From: a virus
Reading direction: 5' to 3' (one strand)
Length of the DNA: 54,391 bases
Virus record (IMG/VR): IMGVR_UViG_3300009636_000007
Span: 1 to 54,391 of that record
Both the position numbers and the translations under genes were made by a program. A model generated the notes under the pieces. It ran no database searches. It saw nothing but the letters and a program-made list of their open reading frames with translations, and was not told where the DNA came from. This document shows positions 35,168 through 43,286 of the stretch, one piece after another; the first letter of the stretch is position 1, and each line of letters starts with the position of its first letter.

Positions 35168-35901
35168 AAATATCTCCTCTTCAATTGTTCGTAAAGGCAG
35201 TCAGCCGGATAGCTCGCAGTGCTGTCGAGTTTCTTTCCCGAGGGAAGAATACCCGCGGCGGCGTTCGGTCCATTGTCCCAGATACTGCCGCGAAGATGAA
35301 CTGCGTAGGATTTTGTCAAATCCCACTTTATTGTGGGGTTCACGATATCTTTGATTCGGTTCCAAGGGACTGGGTCGAACGCGGCTTTCGGCTGAAGGTA
35401 ACTTGTCATGCCGAATTTTAGGACTGAACTTTGTACCAACTTCGGCCCGACATCCTGATAGCCTTTGTTTACGCGGTCAGATACGCTCATGTCCGAAACT
35501 GTCTTGAAGCAGTGCTGCATTATGGGAGCGCCCTTCGGCGTCTTCATGAAGCAACCGCTGACATAAAACTCGTCAACGTTGTCCAACACGAAAGCGTACG
35601 GCGTACTTATGTCAAACGGTTTCAGACAGACAGAATCCATGTCTGCGTGCCAGCCGCCCTCCATCAGCAGCATGGCGTACCGAAAATAATCTGCGAACTG
35701 TTCTGGGTGGCGAAAGTTTTGTATTTCCGATTGCGGCAGAATCTCTCGCGCATCGTGGATCACCACGCCGTCTGGTATTCCCGTCACGTCGTTGTAGAGG
35801 TATAGGTGATAAGGAACACCGTGGTATAAGTACGAAGAGATGGACAACCTTTCCATCAGGTCGATTGTTTTTTCGGTCCACATACTACGCACTATGTTCA
35901 T
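35164..35901 (-). CDS. DXD-type (GT32-like) sugar transferase
   Basis: A 245-residue protein starting MNIVRSMWTEK at 35901 behind GGAGAG and overlapping the stop of the preceding gene by four bases. ADYFRYAMLLMEGGWHADMD carries the DXD metal-binding pair (DMD) after the FRYxxLxxxGGxYxD pattern of capsular or alpha-1,6-type GT32 enzymes. YLYNDVTGIPDG and VHLRGSIWDNG fit donor- and acceptor-binding parts. The longer upstream frame to 36099 lies within the neighbour and is rejected. Confidence 0.75.
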   Translation of the reverse strand: MNIVRSMWTEKTIDLMERLSISSYLYHGVPYHLYLYNDVTGIPDGVVIHDAREILPQSEIQNFRHPEQFADYFRYAMLLMEGGWHADMDSVCLKPFDISTPYAFVLDNVDEFYVSGCFMKTPKGAPIMQHCFKTVSDMSVSDRVNKGYQDVGPKLVQSSVLKFGMTSYLQPKAAFDPVPWNRIKDIVNPTIKWDLTKSYAVHLRGSIWDNGPNAAAGILPSGKKLDSTASYPADCLYEQLKRRYL

Positions 35902-36620
35902 TGGCTCTCCTTCCAATGACGCCGCATTTGATCTGGCGTAAGTGAGTGTATTACTAAGAAGTCGTTTGGTTTTGCTAACTCCGCGTCTGTGATGTACTGG
36001 TTCGTTCTCGTGCGCGGCGCGATGTAATAACGACCATCTATTTCGCCGTAAATCCCTTTGCGGTACAAAGACTCGCCCGCCCATCTGTCTTCCGCCCAAC
36101 AGCCGGGCGCACTTTCCGACAAAACTTTCAGGGCATGCTTACTCAACCAGTAAGCCATTCCCGAACAATAAGTAGTGGTGTTTGCTGTGCGGGACTTCCA
36201 CCACACAACTGCTGTGGGGTCGGGCACGGGCACTGGGCCTGTTGAACTGCCGACGTAGTCCGCGGTAGGCACGTTCTGCATGATGCGCTTCCAGTAGGCA
36301 TACACGTCGTCGTCAATCTTGAGGAGATAGTCGTAGTCCTTAGCCAGCGCGTATTTGATTACGCCTCGAAGCTTGTCCGCTGAGTGCAGGTAGTCGTCTG
36401 GCGCGTCTAAGAACACTTCGTCCGGCTGGGGTGACCGTCCACTCCCACGCCCGTAGAAGAACTTATAATCGACCGTGACATCCTTCAACCATGTGTCTCG
36501 AATCGCGGAGACGCGATCCACAACAGGCGGGCGGGTGAACCAATCTCGCGTATCGCTACCGGGCACAATGTATTGGTACTTGTGGCACGTGAATATACCC
36601 AGTAGAATTCGCGGCCCCAT
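35898..36620 (-). CDS. galactosyltransferase-like (GT31-type) glycosyltransferase
   Basis: A 240-residue protein; its ATG at 36620 overlaps the TGA of the gene before (TGATGG) with GGAGGGG ahead. RVSAIRDTWLKDV, DYDYLLKIDDDVYAYW (D-D-D metal site) and CSGMAYWLSKHALKVL then EDRWAGESL recall the beta-1,3-galactosyl/N-acetylglucosaminyl transferase pattern, including the 'ED' catalytic segment. Common in eukaryotes and giant viruses but also scattered in phages. First enzyme of the three-gene glycosyltransferase set. Confidence 0.75.
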   Translation of the reverse strand: MGPRILLGIFTCHKYQYIVPGSDTRDWFTRPPVVDRVSAIRDTWLKDVTVDYKFFYGRGSGRSPQPDEVFLDAPDDYLHSADKLRGVIKYALAKDYDYLLKIDDDVYAYWKRIMQNVPTADYVGSSTGPVPVPDPTAVVWWKSRTANTTTYCSGMAYWLSKHALKVLSESAPGCWAEDRWAGESLYRKGIYGEIDGRYYIAPRTRTNQYITDAELAKPNDFLVIHSLTPDQMRRHWKESQ

Positions 36621-36763
36621 CACCCCTCCTTCAACTTGTCTTTGATCCATTGTGGCAGCGGTCGACACACGCTGACATCGGGGTAGTTCGGAAAGATCAT
36701 CCGAAGCAGTTCACGGCTGGTGTCCAATGGCACCCATCCGTACGGGTTGCGTGTGAAGTCCAT
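36620..36763 (-). CDS. 47-residue protein leading the glycosyltransferase operon
   Basis: Start MDFTRNPYGWVPLDTSRELL at 36763, 20 codons inside a longer frame that would run through a terminator-like hairpin; a weak GGTGGT precedes it. Sequence is compact with conserved-looking aromatic and proline residues (NYPDVSVCRPLPQWIKDKLK). It overlaps the next start by one base, so translation is coupled. No function recognised. Confidence 0.45.
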   Translation of the reverse strand: MDFTRNPYGWVPLDTSRELLRMIFPNYPDVSVCRPLPQWIKDKLKEG

Positions 36764-37028
36764 AGCACCACCAGAAAAAACTATGGCCCAACAAGACTGG
36801 CATCCTGTTGGGCCTGATGTCACCGGCGCTCGCGGGGGTTACACGCGAGAGGAGGAGGAGGTCGCCGGTGGTTCTCGATTACCTCTGACTGGGGCTAAGG
36901 CCGCGGGCTGTTGGGCTTTGGCGCATATCCCTCAGCTTACTGGCAACTCCAATGCTTTGCCTTATCAAAGGTTGATGTAGCTCTGAAATGCCACGTTGCG
37001 GTAGTAATCCGACCCCGCTTCCCGTAGC
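36764..37028 (-). terminator. structured gap with a terminator-like hairpin
   Basis: No gene is seen in these 265 bases. On the minus strand GGCCCAACA pairs with TGTTGGGCC (36791-36819 region) and a TTTTTT run follows four bases later, as in an intrinsic terminator. Just upstream a long stem CACCGGCG/CGCCGGTG encloses a second stem CTCGCG/CGCGAG. The arrangement should end most transcripts from the sigma-like gene and may act as a leader controlling the glycosyltransferase operon. A second copy of GCCCAACAG about 100 bases upstream could offer an alternative pairing. Confidence 0.5.
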
Positions 37029-37211
37029 TTAATCCTTACGACAATCTCCATACGGATAGTGACGATATGATGCAAAGCCGTTTTGTTCGGATACTATAAC
37101 CGTGTCTCCTGCTACCAAAACCTCTCCGCAATGATTGCAAAGCTGATAGCCGTCGTCGCCCCTTGGATCGCCGGGCGTTTTGAGCACGATTTTGTTGGCT
37201 AGGTCATCCAC
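37029..37211 (-). CDS. small zinc-binding protein
   Basis: A 60-residue protein with CNHCGEVLVAGD, and later YRHYPYGDC, which together could bind one zinc (C-x2-C plus H/C). GGAGGGG precedes ATG at 37211. Such mini zinc-ribbon proteins are frequent in phages, sometimes as transcription modulators. Located in the short left-going unit after the sigma-like gene. Confidence 0.55.
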   Translation of the reverse strand: MDDLANKIVLKTPGDPRGDDGYQLCNHCGEVLVAGDTVIVSEQNGFASYRHYPYGDCRKD

Positions 37212-37373
37212 ATCCCCTCCGAGAAATTTGACGGTTTTGGTACGGGTTGCCGTCTCCCAGTTGACTGTCGTTTATTTCTTTCCCGCCCCCAATGGGGTAT
37301 GGGGTCGCCACAGTCTGCGACAAACTTTTTCGTCCACCTACAGTACTATAGCCGTTTGGTGACAAAAGTAACA

Positions 37374-37862
37374 CTATTTGTTGTATAATTTTTTCATATA
37401 TCGACTAAGTCGTTGAAACCTAACCCTTTGCGCAGGAGTATGTTTGCGATTTTGGGAACAATACCTAGCCAAAAACCGCCTATCCTTTTGTTCTAAATGG
37501 TTGAAAATGCGCTCCCTTTCTTCATCTTCAAGGTGTGACATCGCCCGCGCCTCGTGATCGTCCGCGAATACATGTGCGGTAACGTCCCACGGCATAAGTT
37601 CTTCAGAATCATCATCTTCCGCGGCGGCAACCTGTAGAACCATCTGAGAAACTGGTGTTAGTTTTTCTGTGCGAAGCCATGTTTTAGCGAGGGCTCGCGC
37701 GGCATTGTAGGCCAATTTCGTGTCAAATGTACCGCCCTCCAGCAGTTTTACCCAAACGCTTTGGTACAAGTCTTCTCGGATTCCAGTGCTTGCGGGCGCG
37801 CCGACGGGCAAAACCTTCCGTATGCCACGGGCTATTGCCCTGCCGGTCTCTTTCTCGTTCAC
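37374..37862 (-). CDS. sigma-factor-like (ECF-type) protein, start GTG
   Basis: A 162-residue protein starting with GTG at 37862 after GGAGGG. Residues 25-65 (IREDLYQSVWVKLLEGGTFD, YNAARALAKTWLRTEK) match the region 2 pattern of sigma70-family factors: DLxQxVWxKLLEG, A-R-N-L-A-x-T-W-L-R. Residues 95-160 are acidic then helical and basic (DDHEARAMSHLEDEERERIF, VRFQRLSRYMKKLYNK) and could be a divergent region 4. It is the first gene behind the leftward promoter that reads into the late (virion) block, fitting a late transcription activator. Confidence is limited since region 4 is weak. Confidence 0.5.
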   Translation of the reverse strand: MNEKETGRAIARGIRKVLPVGAPASTGIREDLYQSVWVKLLEGGTFDTKLAYNAARALAKTWLRTEKLTPVSQMVLQVAAAEDDDSEELMPWDVTAHVFADDHEARAMSHLEDEERERIFNHLEQKDRRFLARYCSQNRKHTPAQRVRFQRLSRYMKKLYNK

Positions 37863-37877
37863 ATTCCCTCCACTGTC

Positions 37878-37906
37878 AGAATAGCAGCCGTGCGCCTAAA
37901 AGTCAA
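37878..37906 (-). promoter_or_regulatory. leftward sigma70-type promoter
   Basis: Minus strand TTGACT (37901-37906), 17-base spacer, TATTCT (37878-37883), placed 16 bases before the GTG of the sigma-like gene. Back to back with the rightward promoter 29 bases away. Confidence 0.65.
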
Positions 37907-37934
37907 GCCTTTATTTTCGTGTAAAATTTTCCTA

Positions 37935-37963
37935 TTGACAGACCCCGCCCCAACTGCTACTAT
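37935..37963 (+). promoter_or_regulatory. rightward sigma70-type promoter for replication genes
   Basis: TTGACA (37935-37940), 17-base spacer, TACTAT (37958-37963). Same hexamers as the promoters at 27-55 and 43287-43315. It drives the SSB-like, primase-helicase and polymerase genes. The gap to the gene start at 38046 holds an untranslated leader of about 75 bases. Confidence 0.75.
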
Positions 37964-38045
37964 TGGAATGTGAGGAAACCGCGTGCCCCGCGTCTGTGGG
38001 GCGACACTCATTACCACACTACATGTGAAAAATAAGGAGACCCAA

Positions 38046-38525
38046 ATGGGCGTACAGATCACGAAGAAAGTGTTTGAAATTGCGGATGCAGGGTTACACA
38101 ACGCGAAGATTGTTCGCACTGAAGACCTCGGACCGCAGGAGGGCGGAAAGTGGGGCACAAAAGAGAAAGTTCTCATTGTGTTTGAATGCCTTGACCAGCA
38201 AGATGCCGAAGGCAAGAACGTTGAAGTCTGGGGGCGATTCACGCAGAGCATTGGCGAGAAGTCGATGCTTGGAAAATTGCTCGCAGCTTTGCACATCACC
38301 CCCGGTAATACATTCGATACGGACGACCTACTCGGTAACCGTGTCCAACTTGTTGTCGTCCACAGCGATGACGGAAAGTATGCCAACATTGAAACCTTCA
38401 TTCCCTTGAAGGCTGGTAAGACCCCGGCTCCCACCGCCAAGTCCACAACACCCGCAATACCTGTCCTCGCTAAGCCGACGCTCGCACCGACCGCGCCGGT
38501 CGAAGACGAAGACATTCCTTTCTAG
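38046..38525 (+). CDS. single-stranded DNA-binding-like protein
   Basis: A 159-residue protein starting MGVQITKKVFEIADAG at 38046 (AAGGAGA ahead); the upstream frame to 37983 lacks RBS. Residues 1-110 form a beta-rich OB-fold-like domain (KVLIVFECLDQQDAEGKNVE, VQLVVVHSDDGKYANIETFI) and residues 112-150 are a flexible P/A/T linker. The last residues VEDEDIPF closely copy the acidic tip of bacterial SSB (DDDIPF), which docks replication and repair proteins. It precedes the primase-helicase gene behind the same promoter. Confidence 0.75.
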   Translation: MGVQITKKVFEIADAGLHNAKIVRTEDLGPQEGGKWGTKEKVLIVFECLDQQDAEGKNVEVWGRFTQSIGEKSMLGKLLAALHITPGNTFDTDDLLGNRVQLVVVHSDDGKYANIETFIPLKAGKTPAPTAKSTTPAIPVLAKPTLAPTAPVEDEDIPF

Positions 38526-38542
38526 GAAACCCCTTTTGTAGC

Positions 38543-38577
38543 AAAGCCCGCGGGTCGCCAGACTCTGCGGGCTTTTT
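38543..38577 (+). terminator. rho-independent terminator after the SSB-like gene
   Basis: AAAGCCCGC pairs with GCGGGCTTT around a loop of about 15 bases, and a T-run follows directly. It lies 20 bases after the stop of the SSB-like gene and 16 bases before the primase-helicase start, so it would lower replication gene expression relative to SSB. Confidence 0.75.
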
Positions 38578-38592
38578 TAGAAAGGCTAAAAG

Positions 38593-40650
38593 ATGAGTTT
38601 GAACGAAGAGCTACTGAAGAGCGCCGAAGACGCTCTATCACGAGGGTTCGCAATATTGACTTGCCTCCCTCACGACAAAGCCCCATGGGCCAGCTACTCG
38701 CCTAACGCGTGTCACTCCGCGTCCCGAGTTCCTGAGATCGCCCTCAAGGCATGGCATGATGGCACTGAGGCCAACTACGGTGTGGGATGCGAGACCAGCG
38801 GAATCACGGTACTCGACGCCGACCACGGTCTGGCTAATTACGAAGAGTTTGTCGCGTGGCGGACGGAAAACAATCTTCCGCCAACATACACTGTACGTAC
38901 AGGACGCCGCAAGAACAAGACGACCGGCGAGCCTGAGTACGGCATTCAGATGTACTACTCCAAGGCAATTCCCACCACAGCATTCAGTATTGGAAACGTC
39001 ACTGGTGAGTTGAAGGGCAAGGGTGGGTATGTTTGCGGGGCCGGAAGTGTTCACCCCGACAGCGGTGAGAAATACGAAATTCTCGAAGACATTGACATTG
39101 CCCCGCTACCTGAAGGGCTTCTGATTTTTGAAAAGAAGAAACTGGAGTACACGCCGAAATCCGCGGGCGGCGAGCTGATCCCTGCGGGAAGCCGATGGAT
39201 ACACTGTCAAAGCATGGCGGGAAAACTCCGCAACATGGGGATGGACCGCGACGGCATTTATGCTGGTCTCAAGAACTTCCTCAAGAACAATTGCGAAGAC
39301 GGAGAGAACTACCCGGATGACAAGATTCAGAATCTCGCCGACGCCGCTGTCACGAAGTTCGACGCCGCAGAACTGACGCCCGTCATCACATTCGGCGGCA
39401 GCAACAAAAAGATTGACAACTCGATTGCCAACCTCCCCGACGAATTACTCGAAGGTGATTGGATTGGAGAGATGACACACGCTCTGGCTGATGGGACACA
39501 CATCCCGCCGTCATTCGTGCGCGCCACAATCAAAGCGGTGCTTGGTGCCTCACTTGATGGCATGGTTGGTTTCCCGCACCACCCCGACCTGCACATGCGC
39601 AATTACAGCTTCCTGATCGCCCCCGGCGACTCTGGTAAGGGTGAGTCTTGGAAGCGCGTCAGTAAATACGGAATGGCAAACTATATTGAGAAGGCTGGTA
39701 TCTTCATGGGTGACCCCGGATGGTATTCGTCCGGAGAGTTCCTTGTCAAGAAGTTCGTCGAGAACGGTCTGGAAGATCGTCGTGTCGTGACGCACTTCGA
39801 TGAGATGCGTTTGTTGTTCGAAAAGGGCGCAGGTCAAAACTCAACACTCAATACGAGAATGCTCAATTTGTACGATGGCGCAGAAATATCCGCGGGGAGT
39901 TGCACGAACGCAGGCGGGACTGTCAAGAACGTCAGCGTCACGATCACAGGCGGCTTCACCAAAGAGTCATTCACTCGCGCGCTGAGTGGCAAGGCGCTTG
40001 GTGACGACGGCTTCCTGTCACGATGCGTGCTGTCCTATGTCGAGAAGCCTGCAAAGGTTGGTGACTGGGATGACATGAACCCCGAGATTGTAAATCCGAT
40101 ACAGCAGAAAATGCTCGACCGCTGGACAAGTCTTTCTACGATGTTTGGGACGCCCGGCGCGGGACCACATATCCCGACCGAGACCGATGCGGCGAAGGAA
40201 CTGCGATTGGAATTCGACAAGTGGCTTCATGCGGAGATGGATGCGGATTCTGAATTCGGGCACCACTTTTGTGGCAGACTCGACTCGCATTTCAAGCGCG
40301 ATCTTCTACTCCGTACATTATTTTCTGAAGACCCGAATGTGATTACAGAGGCGCAGGTCAAGAAGGCTGCTGATTGGGCCGCGCACGAACTGATGCTGCG
40401 AAGAGAGATATGGCCCGCCGATCAGGTCAGCCCTGTATCTCAGATGTGCACACTAATTTCGAAGGCGTTCAAGAAAAAAGAGAACATCACCAAGATGCGT
40501 GTCATAGATTTTTGCAATGTGAACCGCGACGGCACTCATGATGAATTTGGGCGTGCTTGGAAGGCAATGCTGACAAACGGAACGGTGTATTTGGTTGGTA
40601 AGACACACAAAAAGACTGATATTTTTGCGATGAAGGGGGAAAATGATTGA
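38593..40650 (+). CDS. primase-helicase (AEP-like prim-pol fused to SF3/DUF3987-like helicase)
   Basis: A 685-residue protein. Residues 1-190 resemble the bifunctional primase-polymerase N-domain: RGFAILTCLPHDKAPW, NYGVGCETSGITVLDADHG (metal Asp pair), and GIQMYYSK. Residues 190-250 resemble a primase C-terminal helix bundle (RWIHCQSMAGKLRNMGMDRD). Helicase: Walker A APGDSGKGES (residues 343-352), Walker B VVTHFDEMRLL, and an SxSxxG-type sensor VSVTITGGFT. It should open the replication fork and prime DNA synthesis for the polymerase downstream. RBS is weak (AAAGGCT), consistent with lower expression. Confidence 0.75.
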   Translation: MSLNEELLKSAEDALSRGFAILTCLPHDKAPWASYSPNACHSASRVPEIALKAWHDGTEANYGVGCETSGITVLDADHGLANYEEFVAWRTENNLPPTYTVRTGRRKNKTTGEPEYGIQMYYSKAIPTTAFSIGNVTGELKGKGGYVCGAGSVHPDSGEKYEILEDIDIAPLPEGLLIFEKKKLEYTPKSAGGELIPAGSRWIHCQSMAGKLRNMGMDRDGIYAGLKNFLKNNCEDGENYPDDKIQNLADAAVTKFDAAELTPVITFGGSNKKIDNSIANLPDELLEGDWIGEMTHALADGTHIPPSFVRATIKAVLGASLDGMVGFPHHPDLHMRNYSFLIAPGDSGKGESWKRVSKYGMANYIEKAGIFMGDPGWYSSGEFLVKKFVENGLEDRRVVTHFDEMRLLFEKGAGQNSTLNTRMLNLYDGAEISAGSCTNAGGTVKNVSVTITGGFTKESFTRALSGKALGDDGFLSRCVLSYVEKPAKVGDWDDMNPEIVNPIQQKMLDRWTSLSTMFGTPGAGPHIPTETDAAKELRLEFDKWLHAEMDADSEFGHHFCGRLDSHFKRDLLLRTLFSEDPNVITEAQVKKAADWAAHELMLRREIWPADQVSPVSQMCTLISKAFKKKENITKMRVIDFCNVNRDGTHDEFGRAWKAMLTNGTVYLVGKTHKKTDIFAMKGEND

Positions 40651-40849
40651 ATCACAGTCACAGTCCTCTATTACACGGACCCCCTAACGTCGACCCAATT
40701 TTTTCAATACGTTAGAGTAGGGGTGTAAGAGAGAGATGACTGTGATTCAGCACCAAAGCACCATAAGTCATTGATTCTAAACAGAAAACGAATCACAGTC
40801 GCAATCACAGTCATTCACAGTCAATGAAAACAAAGGACTTAGGAGTAAA
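40651..40849 (+). repeat. TCACAGTC iteron cluster, possible replication origin
   Basis: The 199-base gap holds six copies of TCACAGTC: two overlapping at 40652-40665, one inverted at 40738-40745, and three at 40793-40822, the last group spaced 12 and 10 bases. Between them, CTAACGT and ACGTTAG enclose an AT-rich loop, flanked by CCCC/GGGG, a possible extruded hairpin. The position between the primase-helicase and polymerase genes suits an origin, but the last repeats also lie near the polymerase start where an operator would sit. Confidence 0.6.
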
Positions 40850-43282
40850 ATGAAGGTTCTCGATCCCAAACCGCTGCTCAATGTGACGGTGATTCATCCG
40901 GACACTGTTGCAGAACTCATCACTTGGCTGGCAAGTAAGCCTGTCTTCGGGTGGGATGTGGAAACGACCGTCACGAAGACGTTCTTCGACCGCAAAACCC
41001 GAACGATGCAGTTCGGATGGTCCGACCGCCAATTTTTTGTCGATCTCTTAGAATTTTGTGACGGGCGCTCTGACCTGCTGTCTGAGGTCCAAGGAAACTA
41101 CGGCCAGAATCTGTTCGCTGCCCCGAAGCTGAAGGCGTTTCTCGGAGCAATCAGCCCGTACCTGTGCTCCAACCAGCATCTAAAGGTGGGCGTCAACCTC
41201 GGGTTCGAATATACGTGCATGTATTGGGGCTTTGGAATCTCCCCCTATGGATTCTATGGATGCGACATTGTTGAGCGCGTCCGGACCGCTGGCGCGCACT
41301 CCCTCGAAGACTATCCCTACTTCTCCATGGAACAAATGATGGAGCGGTACTGCGATGCCGAGATTGACAAAACTCTACAGACTTCGTTTAACCTCACAGA
41401 CCCCATTACCGAAGCACAGATCGAGTACGCCGTCCTTGACACGCGGCTCCCTGTAGCAATCAGGTTCCGACAACTGAACGGGTACAATCGCCCGAACGGC
41501 AGTCATGTGCCGAGTATAGTTGAGGAGGGTCTGGCGCGAATCTGTCAGATCGAGAATGACTGCATTATGTCATTCGAGCAGTTTCACATCCACGGTGAAA
41601 AGATTGACCGCCCGAAATGGAAAGAGCGCGTCGACGGCCTGATGGTCAAGCGGTCGGGTGCGCTCTCCCAGCTCGATTCTATATTCGTCCCGCTCGTCGG
41701 CAGCAAGACGAACGATATCGTCACTGATGGGATGGTGCAGGAGGCAAATGATAAGTGGCGGGTCATCAAGAACACCAAAGACCCTCTGCGCATCGAATAC
41801 AAGGCTGTGGCGGGCGCGCTGGGCAAGAAGCGTACTTGGTGTAAGGAAATGCTGGAGAACGCGCAGGGCGAGGCTCTAATCAACTACGGCTCGCCATCTG
41901 TCATGCTGAAAGCGCTGCGGCAGTACTTCCCCGAACTCAGAACCCTGAAGACGACAAACGACGAGGACATGCAACCGTTCGGGTCGCAAGACGGCAACGG
42001 CAAGGTCGTGCGAGTCGGTCACCCGGCTATTGACGCCCTGAGGGATTATAGAGAATACGACAAACAGATCACGACGTATGGTGAAGAGTGGATCACGGAG
42101 TGGAGCACGCACCCCTGCAACGACGAGGGCTGGCTTAGCCCGTTCGATGGCAAGCTGCACTCGCGATACAACCAGCTCGCCGCCGAGACAGGCCGCTCCT
42201 CTTCGGACAACCCGAATGGACAGAACCTTCCGCGGGATAAGGAATGCCGCAAATGCTTCATTGCCGAAATAGGGTATGTCTACGTCACTTGCGATATGAG
42301 CGGAGCGGAGCTTCGCATCCTCGCAGAACTTTCGAATGCCGCCATCTGGATTGCAGCCTTCGTGCGCGGGGAGGATGTTCACTCCGTCTGCTGCGAAATT
42401 CTCTTCCCGGCTGAGTGGCTGGCGAACGCCGATCCCGATTGCACGTATTATGCACTCAGTGCCGAAGGAAAGCCGAAGCACCAAAAGTGCAAGTGCAAAA
42501 AGCACAACGCCCGACGTGATGTCACCAAGACGCTCAATTTCGGAATTGCGTATGGCATGGTTGCTGCGACACTTGCCCGCCGAGCCAACATTACGATTGA
42601 AGAAGCCGAACTGGTCATTGATGCTTGGATGAACCGCTTCGCAGATATCTGGAACTATCTTGAGCAGTCAGGACGCAATGCCAGAAAGTACATGAAGGCG
42701 TTCAGTATGTTTGGACGCCGACGAATCTTCCCGCAGCCGACGAAGGAAAAGGCGCGCGCGAAAATAGTCAAGTACTGGAAAGATTCTATTGCGTACAGCC
42801 CCGTGGTAGCGGAGGCGCGCATCAATGCGTGGATGGAGGAGAACAAGACCGAGGTCATCAACAAGAAGACCGGCGCGGTGACTTACAAGCTGAAGAAGCC
42901 CGTCGGTGAAGTCAAGTTCTGGTTGACGCACCGCGAACCGACCGAGGCCGAGATCACAAAGTCCATGCGGTCCATGATGTCTGGCATTGAGCGGCAAGGG
43001 AAGAACCTGCCGATGCAAGCGACGAACATAGACATTGCCAAGCTGGCGATGGGATGCGGTTATGACCCTCAGGGCAAGCCGTACCTCTTCCACATCTTGC
43101 CGAAATATAATGCACGGCTTATAAAGTTTGTTCACGACGAATTGGTCGCAACGTGCCCTGAGGAGCACGGTCAGGCGGTTGCTGCCGAGATCGCGGATGC
43201 TTTTAAGCGGGCCGCGTCTGAGGCGATGACGAAAGTAACCATGGAAGCGGAATTCAACGTCGCCCCGCATTGGGCAAAATAA
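40850..43282 (+). CDS. family A DNA polymerase with 3'-5' exonuclease
   Basis: An 810-residue enzyme. Exonuclease: FGWDVETTVTK (Exo I, DxE, residues about 34-40), VGVNLGFEYTCMYWG (Exo II region), and IEYAVLDTRLP (Exo III, YxxxD). Polymerase: motif A YVTCDMSGAELRILAEL, motif B RRDVTKTLNFGIAYGM, motif C KFVHDELVATC. Motif A has M-S-G-A where host PolI has Y-S-Q-I, unusual because the Q/I positions contact the incoming nucleotide; the catalytic Asp is kept. An insertion with KCKCKKHNARR lies between motifs A and B and may bind metal. RBS TTAGGAG. Main replicative enzyme. Confidence 0.9.
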   Translation: MKVLDPKPLLNVTVIHPDTVAELITWLASKPVFGWDVETTVTKTFFDRKTRTMQFGWSDRQFFVDLLEFCDGRSDLLSEVQGNYGQNLFAAPKLKAFLGAISPYLCSNQHLKVGVNLGFEYTCMYWGFGISPYGFYGCDIVERVRTAGAHSLEDYPYFSMEQMMERYCDAEIDKTLQTSFNLTDPITEAQIEYAVLDTRLPVAIRFRQLNGYNRPNGSHVPSIVEEGLARICQIENDCIMSFEQFHIHGEKIDRPKWKERVDGLMVKRSGALSQLDSIFVPLVGSKTNDIVTDGMVQEANDKWRVIKNTKDPLRIEYKAVAGALGKKRTWCKEMLENAQGEALINYGSPSVMLKALRQYFPELRTLKTTNDEDMQPFGSQDGNGKVVRVGHPAIDALRDYREYDKQITTYGEEWITEWSTHPCNDEGWLSPFDGKLHSRYNQLAAETGRSSSDNPNGQNLPRDKECRKCFIAEIGYVYVTCDMSGAELRILAELSNAAIWIAAFVRGEDVHSVCCEILFPAEWLANADPDCTYYALSAEGKPKHQKCKCKKHNARRDVTKTLNFGIAYGMVAATLARRANITIEEAELVIDAWMNRFADIWNYLEQSGRNARKYMKAFSMFGRRRIFPQPTKEKARAKIVKYWKDSIAYSPVVAEARINAWMEENKTEVINKKTGAVTYKLKKPVGEVKFWLTHREPTEAEITKSMRSMMSGIERQGKNLPMQATNIDIAKLAMGCGYDPQGKPYLFHILPKYNARLIKFVHDELVATCPEEHGQAVAAEIADAFKRAASEAMTKVTMEAEFNVAPHWAK

Positions 43283-43286
43283 ACAC

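Noticed and set aside
35902-36099. Longer N-terminus for the GT32-like protein
   Set aside because: The extension is an out-of-frame reading of the neighbouring glycosyltransferase; the start at 35901 has an RBS and the usual 4-base overlap.
37380-37389. Plus-strand promoter with TATAAT at 37384
   Set aside because: No acceptable -35 at 16-18 bases and the region downstream is the opposite-strand end of the sigma-like gene.
573-37862. Many 60-200 residue plus-strand frames opposite the virion genes
   Set aside because: No RBS, low-complexity Arg/Cys/Ser-rich products, and full overlap with conserved minus-strand genes; they are shadows of codon bias.
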